Shown here: positions 1 to 9,542 of the stretch, piece by piece
Numbering within the stretch: position 1 is the stretch's first letter
Layout of the letters: each line of letters opens with the position of its first letter
From: Diplonema japonicum
Taxonomy: Eukaryota; Euglenozoa; Diplonemea; Diplonemida; Diplonemidae
Assembly (NCBI GenBank): GCA_964019335.1
Contig: OZ025676.1
Span: forward strand, 434,001 to 498,000
Direction of reading: 5' to 3'
DNA length: 64,000 nucleotides
The notes under the pieces: model-generated
Told to the model about the DNA's origin: nothing
Databases searched by the model: none
What the model saw: only the letters and a program-made list of their open reading frames with translations
Program-made: the position numbers and the translations under genes

Positions 1-204
1 CTGCAGCAGAAGCTTCGAGGTCTTCTGCAGTTTGAAGATCTCACGCAGGGCAACGGTTCCAGGCCTCCACCTCCTCTTCCCCTCGCTGCTCTCCTCCTTC
101 TTGCTCTTCTTCGACTTCTTCTCCTTCTTCGTCTTCCTGCTCTTCTTCGTCACCTCTCCTGCGGGAGGCCTCCCACCAGTCGACTTCAGGGAAGAGCGCG
201 GCAT
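1..204 (-). CDS. Histone H3, 5' part, cut by window edge
   Basis: These are the first 68 codons of a divergent core histone H3; the rest lies beyond position 1. The start (ATG at 204) and everything visible match the three complete H3 genes at 2908, 50033 and 54994. The tail begins MPRSSLKSTGG, so the ARKSTGG region around canonical K9 is recognisable but K4 is gone. A run of about 20 Lys/Ser/Glu-rich residues follows, then the conserved RRWRPGTVALREI entering the histone fold. This copy has the SRKTKK variant of the tail, as does the copy at 54994; the other two have SKKTKK. Its place beside ubiquitin sequence repeats the order of the right-hand block. The identity is firm and only the 3' end is missing. 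Confidence 0.93.
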   Translation of the reverse strand, partial: MPRSSLKSTGGRPPAGEVTKKSRKTKKEKKSKKSKKEESSEGKRRWRPGTVALREIFKLQKTSKLLLQ

Positions 205-321
205 TTTTGTGTTTTGAAAAAACTGGGAAGTGGGGTGTGTGTTCGATCTCCGATGAAGGTAGAAAAATCAATAAAAAGTGTAGAAAGCTTCGAAGAAACA
301 TTATATTATGTTCTGGAACAA

Positions 322-418
322 ACCTTGCCCTTTGATCCTAAAGCTCAAGAGAGCTTGCCAGAAGACACACAGGAGGGCAAAGGGAAGTCAGGAAAAAAGG
401 TTAGAAGTGAAGTGTGGA
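322..418. repeat. D element copy 1 (downstream of ubiquitin pseudogene)
   Basis: This is one of four related noncoding segments of about 100 to 120 nt (322, 1712, 52157, 53450), each lying 3' of a minus-strand ubiquitin gene or pseudogene. Shared words on the plus strand are gcaaagctc, gagagct, agggaagtc and aaaggttagaa. Read on the minus strand it has TTCTAAC, then a pyrimidine-rich tract and an AG, the layout of a branch point and splice acceptor. This copy is the most diverged. A splice or 3'-processing role is inference. Confidence 0.6.
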
Positions 419-471
419 GCGAAACGAAAGCTTAACAGTGCATCCTTCCAGAGGGCTAAGGTGGCAATTGC

Positions 472-896
472 TCACCGCCCACCACGGAGCCTGAGAACCA
501 AATAGAGAGAGTGGACTCCTTCTGGATGTTGTAGTCGGTTGTAATCAGCAAGGGTGCGGTCATTTTCCAACTGCTTCCCTGCGAAGATTAACCTGCTGGT
601 CAGGGGGAATCCCTTCACATTCTCAATGATGTCAAGGATGATGTTCCCAGTCACGAAGATTTGCATCCCCCCACGGGGCGTTGGACCAGGTGAATTGTGG
701 ACTCCTTCTGGTCGATGTTGTAGTCGGCAAGGGTACGGCCATCCTCAAGCTGCTTCCCTGCAAAGATCAACCTCTGCTGGTCAGGGGGAATCCCCTCCTT
801 GTCCTGGATATTCGCCTTCACGTTCTCAATCGTATCATTAAACTCCACCTCAAGGGTGATGGTCTTCCCAGTCAAGGTCTTCACGAAGATCTGCAT
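472..896 (-). pseudogene. Decayed polyubiquitin pseudogene (two units)
   Basis: Two ubiquitin units can be read but both are damaged. Unit 1 (ATG at 896) keeps [11 protein letters not shown] and most of the fold, but has an extra residue in DYNIDQKES, a K-to-N change in VKANIQ and a ruined C-terminus (LVQRPVGG in place of LVLRLRGG), and the frame stops near 651. Unit 2 (666 to 472) has lost an internal stretch between MQIFVTG and IIENVKG, has an altered DYN region, and ends with an intact LRLRGG plus Arg. Without the Gly-Gly at the first junction, unit 1 could not be processed. It occupies the same place as the ubiquitin pseudogene at 52326 in the right-hand block, so both decayed copies may descend from one ancestor. 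Confidence 0.88.
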
Positions 897-977
897 GTTT
901 GTGTAGGTTGTGTCTCTGTGGTGTGTTGCTGTTTGTCCCATCCCAAAGCCAACCCAATGTGTGAGCCCAAAAGCCCT

Positions 978-1071
978 CCCATTGTGATCAGTAGACCATC
1001 GTGAACGTTACTGCTTCCTAAGTCATGGTCGGTCAGAGAGCTGGGTTAGTATTGCGTCATCATGCTAAAGG
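978..1071. repeat. U element copy 1 (upstream of ubiquitin pseudogene)
   Basis: A 94-nt segment identical base for base to 1464-1557, about 88 nt of which recurs nearly identically at 52824-52911; a diverged copy is at 53204-53289. It lies about 80 nt upstream of the ubiquitin start at 896. On the minus strand it contains GCAATACTAACCC, a perfect TACTAAC branch-point motif, followed by a pyrimidine-containing stretch and GACTTAG. It may be a 5' leader intron end or trans-splice acceptor, a promoter block or a small RNA gene; I cannot decide which. Confidence 0.7.
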
Positions 1072-1266
1072 GCTACCGTTGGACAATTTCTTCCAATGTT
1101 TTTTCTCGCTTTAGAGATCCGTTCAAGAAGAAGAAAAAGAAAGTGCAAATGAGCTGGATATTTCATTGATCGTATCGTCCGCTAAAAATTTTATTTCTTT
1201 TCCCCCTCTCTCTTTATTCTTTTTACGAGGGGGTTGCAGAATCGAAAATGCGGTGTCCATAATGTA

Positions 1267-1366
1267 TTGCAGTATCAGTAGGGGAAAGGAATAAGGGGCT
1301 AACCCCTCTCTTCCACTCAAATTGCAAATAAGAATATATATCATCATCGTGATAGATTCCGAGACG
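1267..1366. promoter_or_regulatory. Conserved hairpin block between U copies (left)
   Basis: Between the two U elements lies a block that also occurs at 53075-53178, between the two right-hand U elements. Both contain gcagtatcag, ggggaaagg, a short hairpin, then ttcaaatt, gcaaataagaa and tcatcat. The hairpin is AGGGG-CTAA-CCCCT here and AAGGG-GTAAA-CCCTT there, so the pairing survives sequence change. The surroundings have diverged much more. I infer a regulatory or RNA-structural element and see no coding sequence. Confidence 0.5.
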
Positions 1367-1463
1367 TGAATGCCGACCGGAGAGGTGTGCCCCGCTTTGT
1401 CCCGAGCCCTAATATAAAGTAAGGCTAAAACCCTATGACGCAGGCTCCAGTGGAGTCGTGTCT

Positions 1464-1557
1464 CCCATTGTGATCAGTAGACCATCGTGAACGTTACTGC
1501 TTCCTAAGTCATGGTCGGTCAGAGAGCTGGGTTAGTATTGCGTCATCATGCTAAAGG
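1464..1557. repeat. U element copy 2
   Basis: Identical over 94 nt to 978-1071, about 390 nt away. It lies between the ubiquitin pseudogene and the intact three-unit ubiquitin gene. The identity of the two copies, against the divergence of the sequence between them, indicates strong constraint or recent gene conversion. Confidence 0.7.
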
Positions 1558-1711
1558 TGCAGTGTTACACACAGCTCCACCACAACTACCACGAATCAAG
1601 CACCCTCTTGGCGAAATGGGTTTGCACTTCTATGTTGTTCATATACTGTCACAAACAAAGAGATAAATACGAAAAAGAAAAAGAAAAAAAAGGGAACAAG
1701 ATATTGTGTGA

Positions 1712-1834
1712 AACCAGACCTCACCAGTGACCCTCTCCTGCAAAGCTCGTAAGCCACACAGAGAGCTAGCCCAAGTGGACATTACAACAGGGAGGGTAAT
1801 AGGAAGTAAAGGGAAGTCGGGATAAAGGTTAGAA
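1712..1834. repeat. D element copy 2 (downstream of three-unit ubiquitin gene)
   Basis: Starts at ccagacctcacc and runs to gataaaggttagaa, about 90 nt 3' of the ubiquitin stop at 1923. It aligns with 52157-52275 and 53450-53562 along its length, with scattered substitutions. On the minus strand it gives TTCTAACC, a C/T-rich tract, GGCTAGCTCTCT and GCAG, consistent with a splice acceptor for a downstream transcript. Function not established. Confidence 0.62.
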
Positions 1835-1922
1835 ATCTTTAAAAAGAAAAAAGAAAAAGAATAAAAACAGCAGGGTTTAGAGAGGTGCTTACTCACAATT
1901 GTAAATACTGAGATACTGCTGC

Positions 1923-2810
<888 letters not shown>

Positions 2811-2907
2811 TTAGAAAAAGAAAAGAAATAAAATACCATCCTGTCAACGATGAAAAACAAAAGGAGTCAAAAGGGACAAAAGAAGGAAGTTGGAAAGGAG
2901 TGCTTGC

Positions 2908-3336
2908 TTATTTCCCCTGGAGCTCGCCACGGATGCGCCTGGCGATGTTGAGGTCAAGGTGGTTGAGGGTCTGCTTCTTCCTGTGGATCTGCATCATGAC
3001 AGCCGCCTGGAAGAGCCCGACCATGTAGCTCTCTGTTGCCTCCTGCACCGCCTCCAGAGCAGACGGCTTGAAGGACAACCCCGTCTTGTAGTTGTTCATG
3101 GTCTCCCTCACCAGCCTCTGGAAGGGTGCCTTCTGCAGCAGAAGCTTCGAGGTCTTCTGCAGTTTGAAGATCTCACGCAGGGCAACGGTTCCAGGCCTCC
3201 ACCTCCTCTTCCCCTCGCTGCTCTCCTCCTTCTTGCTCTTCTTCGACTTCTTCTCCTTCTTCGTCTTCTTGCTCTTCTTCGTCACCTCTCCTGCGGGAGG
3301 CCTCCCACCAGTCGACTTCAGGGAAGAGCGCGGCAT
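2908..3336 (-). CDS. Histone H3 (divergent, lysine-rich tail)
   Basis: A complete 142-residue H3. The N-terminal tail (residues 1 to about 45) starts MPRSSLKSTGGRPP and then carries a Lys/Ser/Glu-rich run that replaces the usual tail; residues 46 to 142 are the histone fold with RRWRPGTVALREI, LLLQKAPFQRLVRE and a C-terminal RRIRGELQGK. QKAPFQRLVRE is the form seen in trypanosome H3, where most eukaryotes have RKLPFQRLVREI, which supports a euglenozoan host. Canonical K4 is absent, the K9 context is kept, K14 is Arg, and the K27/K36 region cannot be aligned. The copy is almost identical to those at 50033 and 54994, differing mainly at silent sites and one tail residue, which suggests gene conversion. 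Confidence 0.96.
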   Translation of the reverse strand: MPRSSLKSTGGRPPAGEVTKKSKKTKKEKKSKKSKKEESSEGKRRWRPGTVALREIFKLQKTSKLLLQKAPFQRLVRETMNNYKTGLSFKPSALEAVQEATESYMVGLFQAAVMMQIHRKKQTLNHLDLNIARRIRGELQGK

Positions 3337-3563
3337 TTTTTTTCTTCTTTTTGGTGGACTAACTAAAGGCTAGTGTGGGAGTAATGAACGGGAAATGTGT
3401 AAGAAATAAAAAAACAGCTACTAAAGTAAAACAGGAACCGCTTTCATGAGTCATGACAACTGATCGTACACTACACTTTTAAACTACCCCGACTGTGTAT
3501 CTTAACAAGCATCGCACATTTCGATTCTCTCACTGACACTATTTCTTTTACTAGACACAACAT

Positions 3564-3982
3564 TTAGTTGCTGGAGGTGAAGTTAGCGAGCTGAGTGTCA
3601 AGGTCTTCCTTCGAGACCTCCTTCCTCCTGGGATTATGGTAAACATGAAAACCCCCCACCCCATGTAGCATACTCAACACGCGCAGCGCTCTTACCCTTA
3701 GCTCCCTTGCCACCTTTACCGCCCTTTCCACCCTTGCCACCCCTGCCCTTCTTTCCGAAGCTGCGCTTCTGAGTTGGCTGGGCCTGAACCTGCTGGGGCT
3801 TCGGCTGTGTCCTGGCACCGCCCCTGCCCCTGGACACAGCTCCACCACGGCCACCCTTGTTCCCGTCACCACGTGCAGTCGACACAGAGATCTCCTTGTC
3901 ACCTGATTGTGTAGTTCAGGTCGTTGTTAAAAAGTCTTGTTTCTCCGAACTTAGTGAAGAAAAAATGCCACCACCTGGGATT

Positions 3983-4031
<49 letters not shown>

Positions 4032-7000
4032 AAGCGGCTTCGAGAATATGCTTTTTTTTTTCAAAATACCAATAGGTGCCACCATGGGGGAGCAACACCT
4101 GGGAAGGGGAAAGGTGAAGGGAAGCATGGAAATATTACAGGGAGGGCGAAGACCAGTTCTTCTGCAATCAGATGGAGCTGTGGACTCCGCCAACCCGTGC
4201 ACCTGTTTGGAACAGCCGAAGAGGGCTGAATTACTTTAATTCCAAGCCGCGTAGACCTACGTGACTCGGACGGGGACCTTGACCCCAGTTCGTCGTTTTT
4301 CTCGACTGGGACCTCTGGTGACCGGAACTGGCCCCGGTCGCCCCCTCGAGAGGGATTTGCTCCATTGAGCGAAACATGAAAGGGTGAGAGTAAGATCTCG
4401 TGTGCGCATGGGGATGATAGGGGAAGCATTTGCTCTCCCCGCTGCACTCCGGCTGGCGGGGGGAGGGGATGGCCGTACCACACTCGTTCGTGCGAAGATG
4501 AGAGGACTCATCTGGGCAACTTCAGAGTAGGCCGGGCCATCCGTTTTTGACTACAATGTCAGGGCACACGATAACAAGAGGATGTTAATTTTAAAAATTT
4601 AAAAGTTTAAAAGGGGACGGGCATACTGGTAAGAGAAAGGCCAGACGCCGGATGATGATAAAGAAAAGGATGAGAGGGAGTGGAAGAGAGGGGAAGGGAA
4701 CGTAAGCACTAAAAGAATTGAAATGTTGATCTCACCCTACTCACTTCAGCGCAACACGGGGGCCGCAGGGCCGGCGTCAAGGGAGACAGCCGGCGGGATG
4801 AACGAAGGGGCAGCGGTACCTGCCGTTGCCGCAGACGGCGACGTGAAGACCCCGGATCTGGCCCAGTCAAGCAAGCCAGAGTCGGCGATGAGGGTGAATA
4901 CCTGCGTCACGCGTTTTGACAGGCACTCCACCAGCGAGGGGCGTCCATTGGGAGCGTCGAGCGAACCCCGTCCAACCACAGCGCACCCCCCAACAACGTG
5001 CTCCCTGGACATCTTTGCTCCACACGCTGGGCAGCTGAGCTCAGCCTTCTTCCTGTTCGGTCCAGCCGCCTGCAGGAAGCCGAAGAAGAGAGCGGAGTGC
5101 CCTACCCTCAGCCGCGAGATGACCGTCTCCGCTAGCCTGGGGAGGGACTGGGGGAAGCACGCCGCTCGGAGCCCCGTGGCCCTCGCGTATCTCGGGGCCA
5201 CCTCCCCGACAATGACCGCAGACCTCTGCTGAATCTGGCGACGGACCAGGGCCCTGACCGACCTGTAGTCGAGAGAGGGGCGAGTCAGCTCGCGCTTCGT
5301 GCCCTCCCCGGCCAGCCTGTCTGCCGCCTCGTTGCCAGGAACCCCGCAGTGGGACGGCACAAACTGGAGAATGACTGGTGCACCTTGTGCACGTGCCGCG
5401 GCCACCAGCAGTTCCCAGGTCTCGTGGTCGAGCCTCTCCCTCTGCCGCGAAGGACCTGCCCTCAGCTGATCAAGGAGAGAGAGCGAGTCGGTACAGATCG
5501 ACAGCCGGCTGTCTGCCAACGTGGGGTGCTCGCTCCGGAGCGCGGCCACCATGTCCAGAGCCACCTTGACAGCCAGACCCTCCGCCCGAAAGGAAGAGCA
5601 GAAATTGCTGACGCCGAAGCTCTCGGACACGGGTTCGTGGGGGCGGGGGAGCTGCAAGTAGACCCCGGCGCCGCCCCTCCACCTCTGGCGGTCCCGTACG
5701 ACAGAACCATCCGTATAGGCATGGATACCCGGTGGAAGGGCAGCCAGAGCCTCCACGGCCGCCTTCCGCTTATCCACGTCCGGCGACGAACGCGTGACCC
5801 TGCCGGGAAGGGCAGTTCTGAACTCCACCAGGAACGCGTGCCACGGTGCTACTTTGGGCGAGGCAGTCAGTAGCTCGAAGGTGTCGTACTTCCTGAAGCC
5901 TTCCTGCGTCGTCCACCCCTGCAGTCCGCAGCGTCGTAGCGCAAGGATACCCGCACGCAGCCACCCATTGCCCATACCGGTCATCCGCTTCTGCTCAAGG
6001 ACCTCGCGGTGAACCGGGGAGGTCCTCCAGCAGAACGACTTCGCCGTCAACACCGCCGCAGCTCCCTCAGCCATCTGTCGGAGGGGTAGCAGACCTGCCT
6101 CAGCAACAACCTTCGCCGTGCCCGAGCCGTGCCAACAACCCGAGATCAGCACCGCCGCTCTCTGGTGGAGCCCAACAAGCTCCTCCACCCTGCTGTCCCT
6201 GAGCCTGGCAAAGTAAACACCCATGCAGTACCGGAGTAGCGGGAGAACGTACGTGAGGTACAGAGATCGGAGCGTGGCCTTCTTGCACCCCCAGGTCGTG
6301 CCCGACAGGAGCCTTAGTACCCTCAGCCTCTTGTCAGCGCTCCTCAGGACATCCCCCGCATGCTCGTCAAACGTGAGCCCAGAGTCTACAGTGACCCCAA
6401 GATACTTCGCCGACCCACATAGAGGCAAGGGGCGAGCCGCCATGTAACCAATGTCGGACCTCCGGATGGCGGCGGGAATGTCGAAGGACCGTTTGCCACC
6501 CGCCTCCACGACCCGAAAGCCAGACAGCTCACGGACGCCAGACAAGGTCCCACAGGCCCCAACCCCAAGATTAAGGACAGGGTCCTGGAAGGCCCCCGGG
6601 CAAAGCGGGACACGCGACGAAGAGAAGTAGACATTAAGCCGCTTCTGATAGGGAACGCACACTGCCTGCGACTTGCTGGAGCTCAGCAGCATGCCCCGTC
6701 TCCCACACCAGCCCTCAACCGCGTCCATCACAGCCTGGGCCCCTCGCTCAAGACCAGCCAGGTCGCCCTGCCCGGCTGAGACCACCACCGCAACATCGTC
6801 GGCATAAAGAACCGACAGGTCCGCCATCCCAACCAGCAACCTGGCTAGCTCGTCGACGTAGATGGTGTAAAGGACGGGTCCACGAGAATATGCTTTTTTT
6901 TTTTTTTCAAAATACCAATGCAGGGCCGCCATGGAGAGCAACACCTGAGAAAATGGAAAAGAAGGTGAAGGGAAACCATGGGGAAATAGGGAGGGCAAAG

Positions 7001-8817
7001 GACCAGGCTTCTGCAAGCAGGAGGAGCCCTGGTCCCCCACCAACCCGTGCTCTGCTTTGGGACAGCCGAAGAGGGCTGAATTACATTATTCCCTCAGTCA
7101 AGTGAGAGAAAAACGGGGGCCTACCTTCCAGCTGGATGTCCTTCTTTGGCTGGAACCTCCGGCGGAAAGCCCCCCAGGGAGGTATTGCTCCTATTGAGCG
7201 AATCATTGGTGAGTGTGAAATAAAAGGGGAAATGGGAAACAGTGAGAGGAAGGAGAAGGAAGGGAAAGGAAAGTGGGAAACACAACATTCCATTTAACAC
7301 ACACACACGGGGCGATCCCTTAGCGCAGCACGGGGGCCGCGGGACCGGCGTCAAGAGAGACCGGAGGAGGAGGCGGCACGTTTGAAGGTGCAGTGACGTC
7401 TGTAGACGCCAGGGATGATGGCGAGGTGAACAGTCCGGAGCGTGACCAGGCGAGCAGGCCAGACTCAACAATGAGGTCGTAGATCTGGGTCACGCGTCTC
7501 GACAGGGAGAACGCTAGGGAGGGAGTACCAGCAGGAGTGTCGATCGCCCCCCTCCCGATCACAGGGCACCCACCGACAACATGCTCCCTGGACATCGGTG
7601 CTGCGTGGCAGGCTGGGCACCGGAGCACACCCTTGTGCTTCCTGTTCGGGCCAGCAGTCTGCAGGAAGCCGAAGAAGAGAGCCGAGTGACCAATCCGCAG
7701 CCGCGAGATGACCGTTTCAGCTTGTCTGGGGAAGCCAAGGGGGAAGTGCGCAGACCGAAGCTCGGTCGCCACCGCGTAGTTGTGGGCGAGGGATGTTATG
7801 AGCTCCGCGGACCTCCGCACCACCCACCGTCGCACCAGGGCCCTCACTGATCGGTAGTCAAGGGAGGGCCTGTCCTGCTTCCGCTTCGTTCCCTCCCCGG
7901 CCAGAGCGTCAGCCTTCTCGTTCCCGTCCACCCCACAGTGGGAGGGCACAAACTGGAGGACCACCGGTGTCCCCTGCGTGCGCGCCGCGGACACCAGCCG
8001 GCTCCACGTCTGGTGGTCGAGCTTCTCCCTCTGTCGCGTTGGGCCAGCTCGCAGCTGCTCGACGAGGGAGAGGGAGTCGGTGCAGATCGACAGCGGGGAC
8101 TTCGCCAGCGAAGGGTGTGTTTTTCGGAGGGTAGCCACCATATCCAGCGCCGTTTTCACAGCCATGCCCTCTGCCCGAAAAGAGAATATGCTCGGCACAA
8201 TTTTTGTTCTCAACACTGATTTTAATTTTACCCATACCAAGCTTGGCCCCATCAAGGTCGGCAATGGCTTGGCGGGCCCCCTGCTCAGTGCGGTAAGCAA
8301 CGAGGGCATTGCCGGTGGGCCTGCCTGCGGTGTCCCAGAAGATGGTGAGCTTCTCGATCTCTCCTGCGGTCTCCATGACGTGCTGTGATGATGGTTACTG
8401 GCTTCTGACCCTCCCCCAACACACCAGAACATCCTGCTCTTCCCAGTCGAACGGGACACCTGTCACGAAGACGCGCGTCTTGTTCTGCGGGGCCTTCACG
8501 ACCTGTCGTTGGATCACAGCCTTGCCACCGCCGCCACGCCCCTGTTATGTGGCTTGAAGTCTTTGATTTCTATTTCATACCCTGCTAGCCGACTGGGAGT
8601 AAGGCTGGGCTCTGTTGTTGGAGGCCGTCTTGACGGCGTTGAAGCCCGCACCAGCCTGCCTACCGCCCCTGCCAGCGGAAGCGGAACGGCCTCTCCCACC
8701 AGTGGGCTTACCACCAGCACCCCTACCACCACCCTTGCTGCCACCACGGCCTTTACCACGCGAGGTAGTCTTCTTTTCGCTGATGAGCTCTTCGAGGGAC
8801 TTTGTTAGCATCGCCAT
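3564..8817 (-). CDS. ALYREF/REF-type mRNA export adaptor, five exons
   Basis: Predicted exons are 8817-8581, 8541-8425, 8382-8238, 3902-3674 and 3627-3564; all junctions are GT...AG and keep the frame, giving 263 residues. Architecture matches ALYREF: an N-terminal UAP56-binding motif (LTKSLEELISEKK), an RG/GK-rich region, one RRM (RNP2 RVFVTGVPF, RNP1 GNALVAYR, last strand KEISVSTA), a second RG/KG-rich region and a C-terminal UAP56-binding motif (SKEDLDTQLANF). The family couples splicing to mRNA export with UAP56 and NXF1/Mex67. Introns 1, 2 and 4 are 39, 42 and 46 nt. Intron 3 is 4335 nt because it holds a tRNA-Phe gene and two retrotransposons; without them it would be about 0.2 kb. The RRM splits inside its last loop (...AKLG|DKEIS), so the two halves belong together. 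An upstream ATG at 8859 is less likely. Whether this allele is still spliced is unknown. Confidence 0.85.
3966..4038 (-). tRNA. tRNA-Phe (GAA), inside an intron
   Basis: A 73-nt sequence on the minus strand folds as a tRNA: D arm AGCTCAGTTGGGAGAGC, anticodon loop ACTGAAGAT (anticodon GAA), T arm CCTGGTTCAATCCCAGG and 3' discriminator A without encoded CCA. The A box (TAGCTCAGTTGG) and B box (GGTTCAATCC) fit RNA polymerase III internal promoters. The acceptor stem pairs with two G-T wobbles and one T-T mismatch at its inner end. It lies in the sense direction within intron 3 of the ALYREF-like gene. The mature 5' end is only 3 nt from the target-site copy that borders a retrotransposon. A T run follows the 3' end (minus strand TTTTTTC), a normal Pol III terminator. 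Confidence 0.93.
4052..6882 (-). mobile_element. Non-LTR retrotransposon A, 5'-truncated
   Basis: A 2.8-kb element reading on the minus strand. It ends in an A tract (ten T on the plus strand at 4052-4061) preceded by GGTATTTTG. The 11-nt sequence GCATATTCTCG borders it on both sides (4041-4051 and 6883-6893), which is a target-site duplication. The 5' end falls inside the reverse transcriptase, typical of incomplete target-primed reverse transcription. The 3' part (about 4062-4745) is an untranslated tail with no ORF. Element B has the same tail ending, so the two belong to one family. Its insertion split B's 3' target-site copy, so A arrived after B. Confidence 0.88.
4746..6882 (-). pseudogene. 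RT (C-terminal part) + RNase H + CCHC polyprotein of element A
   Basis: An open frame of about 710 residues with no N-terminus. It enters at the RT fingers/palm (GPVLYTIYVDELARLL), has the catalytic YADDVAVVV, then a thumb region. An RNase H domain follows with all four acidic residues in context (YTDGS, RAEGLAVKVA, CTDSLS, NEAADRLAG) and the SHCG loop. A zinc-knuckle-like CPACGAKMSREHVVGGC lies near the end, and the protein ends SLDAGPAAPVLR. RT plus RNase H on one non-LTR frame fits the ingi/L1Tc/R1-like groups. The missing endonuclease and RT N-terminus make this copy non-autonomous. The intact remaining frame implies recent insertion. Upstream codons in the same frame past 6882 belong to the tail of element B. 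Confidence 0.87.
6894..8181 (-). mobile_element. Non-LTR retrotransposon B, 5'-truncated
   Basis: A 1.3-kb copy of the same family as element A. The A-rich 3' end is at 6894-6907; its 5' end falls inside the RNase H domain. Ten bases (GCATATTCTC) are repeated at 8182-8191 and 6883-6893, so B used the same target sequence that A used later. The original locus is reconstructed as the ALYREF intron running straight into the tRNA-Phe gene. Confidence 0.85.
7320..8181 (-). pseudogene. RNase H (partial) + CCHC C-terminal fragment of element B
   Basis: The last 286 codons of the element's polyprotein, open from the 5' truncation to the stop. It starts inside RNase H (FRAEGMAVKTALDMVATL) and includes CTDSLSLVEQLRAG, PSHCGVDGNEKADALAGEG and the CPACHAAPMSREHVVGGC knuckle, ending SLDAGPAAPVLR as in element A. 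The two proteins are clearly paralogous but far from identical, so they come from different source copies. Codons upstream of 8181 in this frame belong to the host ALYREF exon 3 and intron. It has no RT or endonuclease and cannot be active. Confidence 0.85.
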
Positions 8818-8859
8818 ATTAGAGTTCGGTTTAAAGGACTGAAGAAGTAAAGGGTGCAC

Positions 8860-9542
8860 TTGAGGTAGCTTGCGTCAGAGACAGGAGTACGAGTCCGGCG
8901 GGGTGTGACCATTGATTGCTTTCTCCACTCTGCTTCCCTTCCGCTGTAGACAGTTTGTGAGCATGCTAGTGCATGAACAGCAGTGGCTTTTGCATGGCAC
9001 CTTGCGTCGTAGTACTCCCTTACTCTTGAGGCTTCTGGTCCTCGGCGGTTTCTTGAGTTTGCCTTGTTTGATAAAGAAAAAAAAGTTTTTTTTAAGAAAA
9101 GAATTGTTGAAAGGAATGAGGAAACCTCATCTCTTTCTCTAACTGATTTTCTTCCCGGTAGACGGGGGTTTTCTATTTTTCAAAACTGAAGACTTTGCCT
9201 CAAGGGAGGCCTACCAAAAGTCAAAAGCAGCGTGTAAGGGAGGAATTAAAAAAAAAAGTGAAAACTTTCTTTTTTATGAGGCTAAGGGATGATTATGCCC
9301 TCGTCGTACTGATTATTTTCGCTTCAAAGAACCACCATCTGCAAACTCACTTTTCATTTTCTATGTATCCTAGTTCAAACTCCTCTTTCTCTCTCTCTCA
9401 GGTTACATTACGATTCATTACATCTCTTAGTGGGGTGGGGTGTAAAGGACTGTACGGTGGATCATGTTGAAGTGAAAATAATAAAACATAATGCAGAATG
9501 AGAAAAACTATTAAGCGAAGGAAGAAAAAAAAAAGTACTGTT
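8860..9542. other. Intergenic region, no gene seen
   Basis: This lies between the 5' end of the ALYREF-like gene and the 3' end of the armadillo/coiled-coil gene. I find no ORF with protein-like composition and no spliced exon chain on either strand. It should contain the 5' leader of the ALYREF-like transcript. Confidence 0.5.

Noticed and set aside
978-1071. 5S rRNA gene (words like CTAAGTCATGGTCGG...CTGGGTTAGTA resemble the 5S internal region)
   Set aside because: No 120-nt 5S fold with paired ends can be drawn, and the conserved segment stops at about 94 nt. The resemblance is limited to a few short words.
5349-5873. Plus-strand ORF across retroelement A
   Set aside because: Antisense shadow of the RNase H region in GC-rich DNA.
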